Source of the DNA: Streptomyces cucumeris | GTDB taxonomy: Bacteria; Actinomycetota; Actinomycetes; Streptomycetales; Streptomycetaceae | Reading direction: 5' to 3' | NCBI RefSeq assembly: GCF_024295805.1 | Contig: NZ_JANCLX010000010.1 | Location: 62,001 to 126,000, forward strand | DNA: 64,000 nucleotides | Shown here: positions 8,146 to 16,149 of the stretch, one piece after another | Layout of the letters: each line of letters starts with the position of its first letter | How positions within the stretch are numbered: position 1 is the stretch's first letter | Made by a program: the position numbers and the translations under genes | Notes under the pieces: generated by a model | The model's input: only the letters and a program-made list of their open reading frames with translations | Database searches by the model: none | What the model was told of the DNA's origin: nothing

Positions 8146-9375
8146 TCAGAGCGCCACTCCCAGCAGCGCGTCGACCGCGCGGGAGACCAGGCCGGGCGCC
8201 CCCTCGTCCGTACCGCCGGAGGACGACTGGGCGGCGGCCCAGCGGTCCACCGCGGCCAGGGCGGACGGTGCGTCGAGGTCGTCCGCGAGCGCCTCGCGGA
8301 TCTCCTCCACCAGCGCGTCGGCCGGTGGTCCGTCCGGCCGCGAGACGGCGGCGCGCCAGCGGTCCAGCCGCTCCCGCGCCTCGCGCAGCACCTCGTCCGT
8401 CCACTCCCAGTCGGCCCGGTAGTGGTGGGACAGCAGCGCGAGCCGGATGGCCGCCGGGTCCACGCCCTCGCGGCGCAGCGCCGAGACGAAGACCAGGTTG
8501 CCCTTGGACTTGGACATCTTCTCGCCGTCCAGGGCGACCATCCCGGCGTGCACGTAGGACTGCGCGAACGGCCGCTCACCGGTGAGGACCTGGGCGTGCG
8601 AGGCGCCCATCTCATGGTGCGGGAAGGCGAGATCGGAGCCGCCGCCCTGGACGTCGAAGCCCATGCCGAGGTGGTCCAGGGCGATGGCCACGCACTCGAT
8701 GTGCCAGCCGGGGCGGCCGCGGCCGAGCGAGGCGCCGTCCCAACTCGGCTCGCCCTCGCGGGCGGCCATCCACAGCATCGGGTCGAGGGGGTTCTTCTTG
8801 CCGGGGCGCTCGGGGTCGCCACCGCGCTCGGCGGACAGCAGCCGCATCGCCTCGGCGTCCAGCCCGCTGACCGATCCGAAGGAGGGGTCGGACTCCACGG
8901 AGAAGTAGATGTCGCCCTCGAGCTCGTAGGCGGCGCCCAGGTCACGCAGCCGCTCCACCAGCGGCACGATGCCCGGTATCGACTCCACGGCGCCGATGTA
9001 GTGCTGCGGGGGCAGCATCCGCAGCGCCGTCATGTCCTCGCGGAAGAGCGTCGTCTCGCGCTCGGCGAGCGCGGTCCAGTCGTCGCCGTTGGCCACGGCC
9101 CGCTCCAGCAGCGGATCGTCGATGTCGGTGACGTTCTGGACGTAGTGCACCTGCCGCTTGGTGTCGAGCCACACGCGCTGAACGAGGTCGAACGCGTTGT
9201 AGGTCGCCGCATGCCCCATGTGGGTCGCGTCGTACGGAGTGATACCGCAGACGTAGATGCGGGCGACGGGGCCGGGGGTCAGGGTGACCGAACCCCCGGT
9301 CGCGGTGTCGTGAATCCTCAGGTCGCGGCCTCTGCCAGGCAGGGCGGGAACCTCAGAAGCGGGCCAGGCATACAT
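8146..9375 (-). CDS. mshC: Cysteine:GlcN-inositol ligase, mycothiol biosynthesis (MshC)
   Basis: ATP-dependent ligase that joins cysteine to 1D-myo-inositol 2-amino-2-deoxy-glucopyranoside in mycothiol synthesis. It is related to cysteinyl-tRNA synthetase, with ICGITPYDATHMGHAATY (HIGH-like) near residue 45 and the KMSKS loop EKMSKSKGN near residue 280. The open frame runs back to 9510. The start is set at 9375 because family members begin M-(H/Y)-AWPASEVP, giving 409 aa, the usual length. The mycothiol-specific ending and lack of a tRNA-binding C-terminal domain separate it from CysS. Mycothiol is the main low-molecular-weight thiol of actinobacteria. Confidence 0.95.
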   Translation of the reverse strand: MYAWPASEVPALPGRGRDLRIHDTATGGSVTLTPGPVARIYVCGITPYDATHMGHAATYNAFDLVQRVWLDTKRQVHYVQNVTDIDDPLLERAVANGDDWTALAERETTLFREDMTALRMLPPQHYIGAVESIPGIVPLVERLRDLGAAYELEGDIYFSVESDPSFGSVSGLDAEAMRLLSAERGGDPERPGKKNPLDPMLWMAAREGEPSWDGASLGRGRPGWHIECVAIALDHLGMGFDVQGGGSDLAFPHHEMGASHAQVLTGERPFAQSYVHAGMVALDGEKMSKSKGNLVFVSALRREGVDPAAIRLALLSHHYRADWEWTDEVLREARERLDRWRAAVSRPDGPPADALVEEIREALADDLDAPSALAAVDRWAAAQSSSGGTDEGAPGLVSRAVDALLGVAL

Positions 9376-9538
9376 GCAATGAGCGTAACCGGATGCCAGT
9401 TCCGGATACGAACCGGACCAGACCTGTTGGCCGGATAGGCGCTCTTGCGTTCCTTCCCCGAAGGTGCTGTACCCCTGTTCGACAGCCGCGACGCGGTACG
9501 CCGGGGGCACCGCGAGGGGGCCCGCCGCCCCGCCGGTT

Positions 9539-10414
9539 TCAGACCGGCGGCCAGGGGATCGCGGGCCACTGTCCGCTGGGCTCGGGGTGCGCCCCGGTGC
9601 GCAGCAGCCCGGCCACCCGGGCCCGCAGCGCCTCGATCTCGGTGGCCGTGATCAGCTCGGCCAGCCGGGCGCCCAGCGGTCCGCCGTCGGCCAGCTCCCC
9701 GGCCAACCGGCCCAGCACCTCGAGCACATCGTCCGGAAGCGGCTCCCCCGCCCATCCCCACAGCAGGGTGCGCAGCTTGTCCTCGGCGTTGAAGGTCACA
9801 CCGTGGTCGATCGCGTAGAGCCGTCCTCCGGCGGCGGGCAGCAGATGGCCACCCTTGCGGTCACCGTTGTTGATCACCGCGTCCAGGACGGCCAGCCGGC
9901 GCAGCCGTACGTCGTCGGCGTGGACCAGCAGCGCGGTGCGGCCCTCCCCCACCTCGGCGAAGCCGACCGCCTTCCAGCCGGGGCCGGGCTCATCGCCCTC
10001 GACCAGGGCCAGCAGCTCGGTACCGTCCCCGGTGCCGGTCCCGGACCCGGCCTCGTCGTCAAGGCCCTCGCCGTCGGCCACCTCGACCCACAGCTGGCAC
10101 ATCCCCTGCCCGTACGGACCGTCGCGCAGCACCGTGGGCGGGACCAGCCCCCAGCCGGTGGCCTCGGAGATCTCGTACGCGGCCACCTCGCGCTGGGCGA
10201 GGGTGCCGTCCGGGAAGTCCCACAGGGGGCGCTCCCCGGCCACCGGCTTGTAGACGCACGGCGCGCTGTGGCCCATGTACTCGACCGTGCAGTAGAGCAC
10301 CGCGTTGGACGCCTCCCGGACCCGGCCGCGCACCGTCAGCTCGCCCAGGGCCAGCAGCTCGGACGGCTCCGGGGGCGTCACGCCCCGCGGCGGTATCCGT
10401 TCTGGCGCGGACAT
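9539..10414 (-). CDS. SCO1664-family protein with phosphatidylinositol-kinase-like motifs
   Basis: Conserved actinobacterial protein of 291 aa, of unknown biochemical role. It contains an INNGDRKGGHLL stretch and a downstream AIDHGVTFN, spaced like the catalytic and metal-binding loops of PI3/4-kinase-like folds, so a kinase-like fold is plausible. ATG 10414 is chosen; this start lies inside the upstream gene, giving a 37-bp overlap and strong coupling. It forms a pair with the DUF3090 gene ahead of it, an arrangement conserved in Streptomyces next to mshC. Confidence 0.8.
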   Translation of the reverse strand: MSAPERIPPRGVTPPEPSELLALGELTVRGRVREASNAVLYCTVEYMGHSAPCVYKPVAGERPLWDFPDGTLAQREVAAYEISEATGWGLVPPTVLRDGPYGQGMCQLWVEVADGEGLDDEAGSGTGTGDGTELLALVEGDEPGPGWKAVGFAEVGEGRTALLVHADDVRLRRLAVLDAVINNGDRKGGHLLPAAGGRLYAIDHGVTFNAEDKLRTLLWGWAGEPLPDDVLEVLGRLAGELADGGPLGARLAELITATEIEALRARVAGLLRTGAHPEPSGQWPAIPWPPV

Positions 10415-10968
10415 ACGTGTCCCTCCGGGTCGAGCGGCAGGCTGCACAGCGGGCACGGCGGGCGGCCCGCGTTGACGACGTCCAGGGCGCGCTTGGCGAA
10501 GGCGCGGGCCTGGGTGCCGGTGAGCCGGACCCGCAGCATGGGCGGCCCGTTCACATCGTCCTGGAGCAGCCGCTCCTCGGCCTCGGCCAGGTCCTCCTCG
10601 GACTCGGCCTCCAGCTCGACGAGGGCCTGTGCCTCGACGATCATGCGTTGTTCCTCGCCGTCCCAGGCGAGCGCCATGGTGCCGACCCGGAACTCCTCCT
10701 CCACGGGGGCTTCCAGCGGCTCGGTGTCGGCGAGTTCGGACGGTGCGACGGCGGGGACCGGGGCGTTTCCGCCGGTGCGCCGGACCACTTCGTCCAGCAG
10801 CTCGTCTATCCGCTCGGCCAGCGCGGCGACCTGGGTCTTCTCCAGCGCGACGCTGGTGGTGCGGCCACCGGCGGACGCCTGGAGGAAAAAGGTGCGGCGA
10901 CCAGGCAGCCCGACCGTACCGGCGACGAAACGGTCCGGCGGGTCATAGAGGAACACCTGACGGGACAA
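10378..10968 (-). CDS. DUF3090 family conserved actinobacterial protein
   Basis: A 196-aa protein of the DUF3090 family, function unknown. The N-terminus SRQVFLYDPPDRFVAGTVG is typical. The C-terminus carries a PCPLCSLPL ... HVCPRQNGYRR segment with three cysteines and a histidine that may bind zinc. The start codon is TTG at 10968, with GGAGCAGGA just upstream; no in-frame ATG fits the conserved N-terminus. It overlaps the following kinase-like gene. Confidence 0.85.
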   Translation of the reverse strand: MSRQVFLYDPPDRFVAGTVGLPGRRTFFLQASAGGRTTSVALEKTQVAALAERIDELLDEVVRRTGGNAPVPAVAPSELADTEPLEAPVEEEFRVGTMALAWDGEEQRMIVEAQALVELEAESEEDLAEAEERLLQDDVNGPPMLRVRLTGTQARAFAKRALDVVNAGRPPCPLCSLPLDPEGHVCPRQNGYRRGA

Positions 10969-11115
10969 CGTCCTGCTCCATTTGGTTCGACTGCTCGGCT
11001 GGTTGACTGCTGATTGCTGAATGTCACGACTGCCCGGTCACGGCGGTCACGGCGTGTGCGCGCCGCGGCACCACCCTACTGCGCACGGAGATCACGTCGC
11101 GCCCGCGCACGGCGT

Positions 11116-11811
11116 TCACGGCGCTCCCGCGTCGCCGCCCACCGCCGCGTCCCCGCCCTGGTCACCGGGGGCGTGCTCACGCGGGACCAGCCCCGCGAAG
11201 TCGCCGGTGTCCCCGAGCCGCACGAGGAACGGCCGGGTCGGGGTGTAGCGGATCGCGGTGACCGAGCAGGGCTCGGCCGAGATGCGCTGGAAGAGGTCGA
11301 GGTGGAGTCCGAGGGCGTCGGCGACCAGGGACTTGATGATGTCGCCGTGCGAGCACATCAGATAGACCGCGTCCGGGCCGTGCTCCGCCTCGATCCGGGC
11401 GTTCCAGTCGCGCACCGCGTCGACCGCCCGCGCCTGCATGGCGCGCATCGACTCACCGCCGGGGAAGGCGGCGGCGGAGGGGTGCTGCTGGACGACGTTC
11501 ATCAACGGTTCATCGGCGAGCTCGGCCAGTTTGCGGCCCGACCAGTCGCCGTAGTGGCACTCCCCGATCCGTTCCTCGGTGTGCAGGGGCAGCCCGGGGC
11601 GGGCGGTGAGCAGCGGGGCGAGCGTCTCCCGGCAGCGCTGGAGCGGGCTGGTGACGGCGGCGGCGAGCGGCAGCCGCGCCAGCCGGTCGGGCAGCGCAGC
11701 GGCCTGTGCGGCGCCGCGCTCGTCGAGGGCGACACCGGGCGTCCAGCCCGCGAGTACACCCGCGGTGTTCGCGGTGGACCGGCCGTGCCGTACGAGGATC
11801 AGCATGGGCAT
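11116..11811 (-). CDS. Histidine phosphatase superfamily protein (phosphoglycerate-mutase-like)
   Basis: A 231-aa branch-1 histidine phosphatase. The phosphorylated histidine lies in ILVRHGRSTANT near residue 8. The partner arginine (TSPLQRCRET) and a second histidine (LMCSHGDIIKSLVAD near residue 150) complete the active site. The conserved Streptomyces gene occurs in this neighbourhood and is often labelled MSMEG_4193-like phosphomutase; the substrate is unknown. The frame continues upstream to 11937, but ATG 11811 starts immediately before the conserved strand. It is divergent from the CorA gene, 97 bp away. Confidence 0.88.
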   Translation of the reverse strand: MPMLILVRHGRSTANTAGVLAGWTPGVALDERGAAQAAALPDRLARLPLAAAVTSPLQRCRETLAPLLTARPGLPLHTEERIGECHYGDWSGRKLAELADEPLMNVVQQHPSAAAFPGGESMRAMQARAVDAVRDWNARIEAEHGPDAVYLMCSHGDIIKSLVADALGLHLDLFQRISAEPCSVTAIRYTPTRPFLVRLGDTGDFAGLVPREHAPGDQGGDAAVGGDAGAP

Positions 11812-11908
11812 GGCTGCCACCCTACGACCCTGGACGGGCACCTCAGCGGGGGTGCTCACGCATCCTCGGCACCGCCCCGCTGTGCGTATCGGAGGCAAGG
11901 GCGGCAGA

Positions 11909-12901
11909 ATGCCCCGCGTGATCGTGGATTGTGCCATCTACCAGGACGGGCGCCGCACCGAGGGACCCGCCGACTTCTCCGACGCCCTCGACCAGGCGCG
12001 CGCGGCCGGGGACTCCTTCCTCTGGATCGGGCTCCACGAGCCGACCGCGAACGAGTTCGAGCTCGTGACCAGCGAGTTCGGACTGCATCCGCTGGCCGTG
12101 GAGGACGCCCTGCACGCCCACCAGAGACCGAAGCTGGAGGTGTACGACGACTCCCTGTTCCTGGTGCTCAAGCCGGTCCGGTACGACGACAAGGCGGGCA
12201 CCGTCACCGCGGGTGAACTCATGGTGTTCGTGGGTGACTCCTTCGTGGTGACCGTGCGGCACGGGGAGTCCAATCCGCTCGGCGCGGTGCGGGAGCGGCT
12301 GGAGGACGCGCCGGAGGTGCTGCGGCACGGTCCGACGGCGGTGATGTACGCGGTCGCCGACGCGGTCGTGGACCACTACCTCGATGTCGCGGACGAGCTC
12401 CACGAGGACCTGGACGGACTGGAGACCGATGTCTTCGCGCCGGACAGCGTGGCCGGGCACAACACGGCGGGGCGGATCTACGCCTTCAAGCGGGAGGTGC
12501 TGGAATTCCGCCGGGCGACGGGTCCGTTGGCCGAGCCGATGACGCGGCTCGCGGGTGCCGGGGTGCCGTTCGTCCACGAGGGGTCACGGCCGTTCTTCCG
12601 TGATGTCAGCGACCATCTGACCCGGGTGAACGAGCATGTGGAGGGGCTGGACCGGCTGCTGTCGGACATCCTCGCCGCCCATCTCGCGCAGATGGGCGTC
12701 CGGCAGAACGACGACATGCGGAAGATCTCGGCGTGGGCGGCGATGGCCGCGGTGCCGACGCTGATCGCCGGGGTCTACGGGATGAACTTCGACGTCATGC
12801 CGGAGCTGGAGCAGCCGTGGGGCTATCCGGCGGTGCTGCTGCTGATGGCCGGTGCGATCACGCTGCTGTACCGGATGTTCAAGCGCCGCGGCTGGCTCTG
12901 A
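11909..12901 (+). CDS. corA: CorA-like magnesium/cobalt transporter
   Basis: Two-TM-domain metal transporter of 330 aa. The large N-terminal cytoplasmic domain (residues 1-265) is followed by TM1, the YGMNF signature after it (residues about 293-297), and TM2 at the C-terminus with a basic tail KRRGWL. Transport is most often of Mg2+, with Co2+ or other divalent ions possible. The start at ATG 11909 fits the family N-terminus; the open frame reaches back to 11579 but that part overlaps the opposite gene. No strong Shine-Dalgarno is visible. Confidence 0.9.
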   Translation: MPRVIVDCAIYQDGRRTEGPADFSDALDQARAAGDSFLWIGLHEPTANEFELVTSEFGLHPLAVEDALHAHQRPKLEVYDDSLFLVLKPVRYDDKAGTVTAGELMVFVGDSFVVTVRHGESNPLGAVRERLEDAPEVLRHGPTAVMYAVADAVVDHYLDVADELHEDLDGLETDVFAPDSVAGHNTAGRIYAFKREVLEFRRATGPLAEPMTRLAGAGVPFVHEGSRPFFRDVSDHLTRVNEHVEGLDRLLSDILAAHLAQMGVRQNDDMRKISAWAAMAAVPTLIAGVYGMNFDVMPELEQPWGYPAVLLLMAGAITLLYRMFKRRGWL

Positions 12902-12902
12902 G

Positions 12903-12930
12903 CGTGACCGGGTCCGCGGACCCGGTCACG
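12903..12930. terminator. Perfect palindromic hairpin after corA
   Basis: A 28-bp perfect palindrome begins immediately after the corA stop and lies 37 bp from the end of the convergent ferritin-like gene. It can fold as a 12-bp stem with a 4-nt loop and may serve both genes. Confidence 0.75.
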
Positions 12931-12967
12931 CGGCCGGGGCTCAGGCGGACGGACTCAGGCGAAGGGC

Positions 12968-13765
12968 TCAGGCGAATTCGGGGGCCTCTGAGGCGCTCGG
13001 CGAGGGACCGCCCAGGGCGTTCCGCCGCTCGGGCATCCGCAGGGTGACCATCCGCCGCCAGCCGCCCAGCCGCTCGAAGCCGTACATGGCGCGCACACCC
13101 GCCGCCAGCAGCGACGACTTCGCCTTGGACCAGCCCAGGATGTGCCCCATATGGGACATCACGGCGAGGCTGACCGACCGGTAGACCTCCATCTCGACCA
13201 GTGCGCTGTCCCGCAGGGTGCGCTGGATGGTCCGGCCGTACCCGACGGCGGCCAGCCGCAGCAGCTCCTCGTGGCAGTAGGCGAGGTGGTTGTCCTCGTC
13301 ATTGGAGATCATCTCCACCGCGCGGCCGAGGACCGGATGGTCTCCGAAACACTTGCGCAGCAGCATCATCTGGGCGGCCGCGCGCTGCTCGGTGACCCTG
13401 CTGTGGGCGAGGTAGACGACGATGTCGTGCTCGGTCAGCGGCTCGTCCCGGCGCAGCTTGTCGTGGGCCAGACCGATACCGCGCGCCTCCAGCAGCATGG
13501 TGTAGTCGGTGTCGCGCGGGACCTCGATGGGCTCCAGGTCACGCTTGCGCAGCAGCGCGTTGAAGATGCGCCCGTGCTTGTCCTCGTCGGCGCCATGCCG
13601 GGCGATCTTGGGCGCGAGGGCGCGCTGGCTGTCGGGCACGAGGGCGGCGATCCGGCCGTTCTCCCAGCCGCCCTGGGCCTCGCCGCTGGCCGCGATGGAG
13701 CAGAAGAGCCGGAACGCCTCGTCGTTGTCGAGGATCTCCTGGAAGACACTTTTCGCCGAGAGCAT
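12968..13765 (-). CDS. Ferritin-like domain protein
   Basis: A helical protein of 265 aa with the ferritin-like four-helix signature. Two metal-ligand clusters of the form DEDKH (residues about 60-64) and DEDNH (residues about 152-156) with partner glutamates (TEQRAA, CHEEL) suggest a di-iron site. ATG 13765 is preceded by GGAGGTGG, which decides the start; the frame runs upstream to 14026. The exact role (oxygenase, oxidase or iron handling) is not predictable. It lies between convergent corA and the LLM oxidoreductase transcribed toward it. Confidence 0.8.
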   Translation of the reverse strand: MLSAKSVFQEILDNDEAFRLFCSIAASGEAQGGWENGRIAALVPDSQRALAPKIARHGADEDKHGRIFNALLRKRDLEPIEVPRDTDYTMLLEARGIGLAHDKLRRDEPLTEHDIVVYLAHSRVTEQRAAAQMMLLRKCFGDHPVLGRAVEMISNDEDNHLAYCHEELLRLAAVGYGRTIQRTLRDSALVEMEVYRSVSLAVMSHMGHILGWSKAKSSLLAAGVRAMYGFERLGGWRRMVTLRMPERRNALGGPSPSASEAPEFA

Positions 13766-13931
13766 CGCCGCCACCTCCGTGCGCTCCGTGCACGACCTCC
13801 GCGCAGAAGAAGTCAAATGCCGGGGGTACGCGGCGGCAACAGGTGAGGGGTCCGGCTCGTCCACATGGGCGAATCCGCGGAAGGCGCGCGCGGGCGTAAC
13901 CACTCGGGCGCGGGGGCGTTGTGCACGGTGA

Positions 13932-13972
13932 CGGCCGTGGCGGGGAAGACCCCCGAGCCCCCACCACGGCCG
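13932..13972 (-). terminator. Hairpin downstream of the LLM oxidoreductase
   Basis: A 9-bp stem CGGCCGTGG (13932-13940) and CCACGGCCG (13964-13972) encloses a second GGGG/CCCC hairpin. It lies just past the stop of the minus-strand LLM gene. Confidence 0.55.
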
Positions 13973-13991
13973 CAGGACTTCTCCGTAGGCC

Positions 13992-15041
13992 TCAGGCCAC
14001 CCCGGCCCGTTCCAGCGCCTCGACACCCGCCCGCAGACCGGCCAGCCGCTCCTCCAGCGTGAAGCCTGCGGGGGTCAGCGACAGGGTGGTGACCCCGGCC
14101 TGGGCGTACGCCTGCATCCGCTCGGCGATGCGCTCGACGGGGCCGATCAGCGAGGTGGAGTCGATCAGCTCGTGGGGCACGGCCGCGGCGGCGCCCGCCT
14201 TGTCACCGCTGAGGTACTTCTCCTGGATCTCGGCGGCCTCCTTCTCGTACCCCATGCGCTGCGCCAGCTTGTTGTAGAAGTTCTGCTTGGCGCTGCCCAT
14301 GCCGCCCACGTAGAGCGCGGTGTACGGACGGAAGTGGTCGGCCAGGCCGCGTACATCGTCACCGACGGCCATCGGCACGGTGGGCACCACGTCGAAGCCC
14401 TCGAGGTCCTTGCCGACCTTGGCCCGGCCGGCGCGCAGCGAACCGAGGGTGGTCTCCTCGGCGTGCTCGGGGGCGTAGAACAGCACGAGCGCGCCGTCGG
14501 CGATCTCGCCCGTCTGCTCCAGGTTCTTGGGGCCGATGGCGGCGATGTACAGCGGGATGTGCTCGCGGACCGGGTGCACCGTGAGCTTGAGCGCCTTGCC
14601 GGGGCCGCCGGGCAGCGGCAGCGTCCAGTTGTCGCCCTCGTGGGTCAGCCGCTCGCGGGACATCGCCTTGCGGATGACCTCGACGTACTCACGGGTGCGG
14701 GCGAGCGGCTTGTCGAACCGCACGCCGTACCAGCCCTCGGAGACCTGCGGACCGGAGACGCCCAGGCCGAGGCGGAAGCGGCCGCCGGAGAGGGTGTCGA
14801 GGGTGGCCGCGGTCATCGCCGTCATCGCGGGCGTCCGGGCCGGGATCTGGAAGATGGCGGAGCCGACGTCGATGCGCTCGGTCTGCGCGGCGACCCAGGC
14901 GAGCACGGTGGCGGCGTCCGAGCCGTACGCCTCGGCCGCCCAGCAGACCGAGTAGCCGAGCCGGTCGGCCTCACGCGCGACCGCGAGGTTGTCCGCGTCC
15001 ATCCCCGCGCCCCAGTAGCCGAGGTTGATTCCGAGCCTCAT
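13992..15041 (-). CDS. LLM-class F420-dependent oxidoreductase
   Basis: Luciferase-like monooxygenase fold enzyme of 349 aa that probably uses coenzyme F420. It opens with the strand MRLGINLGYWG, has the YIAAIGPKNLEQTGEIADG segment near residue 160 typical of the F420-dependent LLM group, and ends in a conserved helical cap. ATG 15041 has GAGGTG five bases upstream; an ATG at 15053 is a weaker alternative. The substrate is unknown. A 12-bp palindrome lies immediately before the gene. Confidence 0.85.
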   Translation of the reverse strand: MRLGINLGYWGAGMDADNLAVAREADRLGYSVCWAAEAYGSDAATVLAWVAAQTERIDVGSAIFQIPARTPAMTAMTAATLDTLSGGRFRLGLGVSGPQVSEGWYGVRFDKPLARTREYVEVIRKAMSRERLTHEGDNWTLPLPGGPGKALKLTVHPVREHIPLYIAAIGPKNLEQTGEIADGALVLFYAPEHAEETTLGSLRAGRAKVGKDLEGFDVVPTVPMAVGDDVRGLADHFRPYTALYVGGMGSAKQNFYNKLAQRMGYEKEAAEIQEKYLSGDKAGAAAAVPHELIDSTSLIGPVERIAERMQAYAQAGVTTLSLTPAGFTLEERLAGLRAGVEALERAGVA

Positions 15042-15052
15042 ACCGCACCTCA

Positions 15053-15064
15053 TACTGATCAGTA
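15053..15064. promoter_or_regulatory. Palindrome TACTGATCAGTA upstream of the LLM gene
   Basis: A perfect 12-bp palindrome lies 11 bp upstream of the LLM start and about 105 bp from the divergent aldo/keto reductase start. ACTGATCAGT-type sequences are common TetR-family operators in streptomycetes, so this is a candidate operator. No TetR gene is adjacent. Confidence 0.4.
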
Positions 15065-15168
15065 ACGTCCCTGTTCCGGGGACTCTAGCGCGCGAGGCCG
15101 CGATACGGCAGAGGGAGGTTATCCACAGCCCGCCACGGCTCGCATTCCGGCCAGTAATCTCGACGTTC

Positions 15169-16149
15169 ATGGAGCAAAGGCACCTCGGCCGCACGGGCCT
15201 GCGCGTCTCCCGGCTCGGACTCGGCACGCTCACCTGGGGGCGGGACACCGACGAACACGACGCCGCGGACCAGCTCAAGGCGTTCTGGGAGGCGGGCGGC
15301 ACACTGGTCGACACCGCGGATGTGTACGCGGACGGCGGTGCCGAGTACCTCCTCGGGCAGCTTCTGGAGGGGCTGGTGCCCCGGCGCGACCTCCAGATCG
15401 CCACGAAGGCGGGCAGCGTGCCCGATCCCGACCGGCGGTTCGACGGTTCGCGCGGCCATCTGCTGGCCGCGCTGGACGCCTCGCTGGAGCGGCTGGGCAC
15501 GGACTATGTCGATCTGTGGCAGGTGCACGCCTTCGACCCGGTGACCCCGCTCGAGGAGACCCTCCAGGCGCTGGACATCGCGGTCAGCAGCGGACGCGCC
15601 CGGTACGTGGGCGTCTCCAACTTCTGCGGCTGGCAGCTCGCCAAGGCCGCCACCTGGCAGCTCGCCTCCTCCGGTGCGCACACCCGGCTCGCCAGCACCC
15701 AGATGGAGTACTCCCTACTCCAGCGCGGAGTGGAGCGCGAAGTCCTGCCCGCCGCCCTCGATCTGGGTATCGGGCTGCTGCCGTCCTCCCCGCTCGGCCG
15801 GGGCGTGCTGACGGGCAAGTACCGCCATATGACCCCCTCGGACTCCCGCGGCGCCTCCGAGCTCGCGGCCTTCGTCGCGCCGTATCTCGACGAGGAGGCG
15901 GGCCGTGTCGTGGAGGCGGTCGCCATAGCCGCCGACGGTCTGGCCACCACCCCGCTGGAGGTCGCCCTCGCGTGGGTCCGCGACCGGCCGGGCGTCGCCG
16001 CGCCGATCGTCGGCGCGCGCAACGCCCAGCAGCTCAGGGCCGCGTTGTCGGTGGAGACCCTTAGTCTTCCGGACGAGATCTGCCAGGCGCTCGACGATGT
16101 GTCGGCGCCCGTGCACCGCTATCCCGATCAGGACTGGAGCACGCTGTGA
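15169..16149 (+). CDS. Aldo/keto reductase
   Basis: A 326-aa (beta/alpha)8 NADPH-dependent oxidoreductase. The catalytic tetrad is visible as Asp and Tyr in DTADVYADG, Lys in ATKAGS and His in LWQVHAFD. The cofactor loop PIVGARNAQQL near the C-terminus fits the family. The start at ATG 15169 opens with the typical MEQRHLGRTGLRVSRLGLG. The substrate is unknown; this subgroup often reduces small aldehydes. The stop overlaps the GTG of the next gene, so the pair is translationally coupled. Confidence 0.9.
   Translation: MEQRHLGRTGLRVSRLGLGTLTWGRDTDEHDAADQLKAFWEAGGTLVDTADVYADGGAEYLLGQLLEGLVPRRDLQIATKAGSVPDPDRRFDGSRGHLLAALDASLERLGTDYVDLWQVHAFDPVTPLEETLQALDIAVSSGRARYVGVSNFCGWQLAKAATWQLASSGAHTRLASTQMEYSLLQRGVEREVLPAALDLGIGLLPSSPLGRGVLTGKYRHMTPSDSRGASELAAFVAPYLDEEAGRVVEAVAIAADGLATTPLEVALAWVRDRPGVAAPIVGARNAQQLRAALSVETLSLPDEICQALDDVSAPVHRYPDQDWSTL

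Noticed and set aside
7780..9438. A 552-codon plus-strand frame across the end of parJ and all of mshC
   Set aside because: mshC on the minus strand is unambiguous and an 18-bp terminator lies inside the proposed frame.
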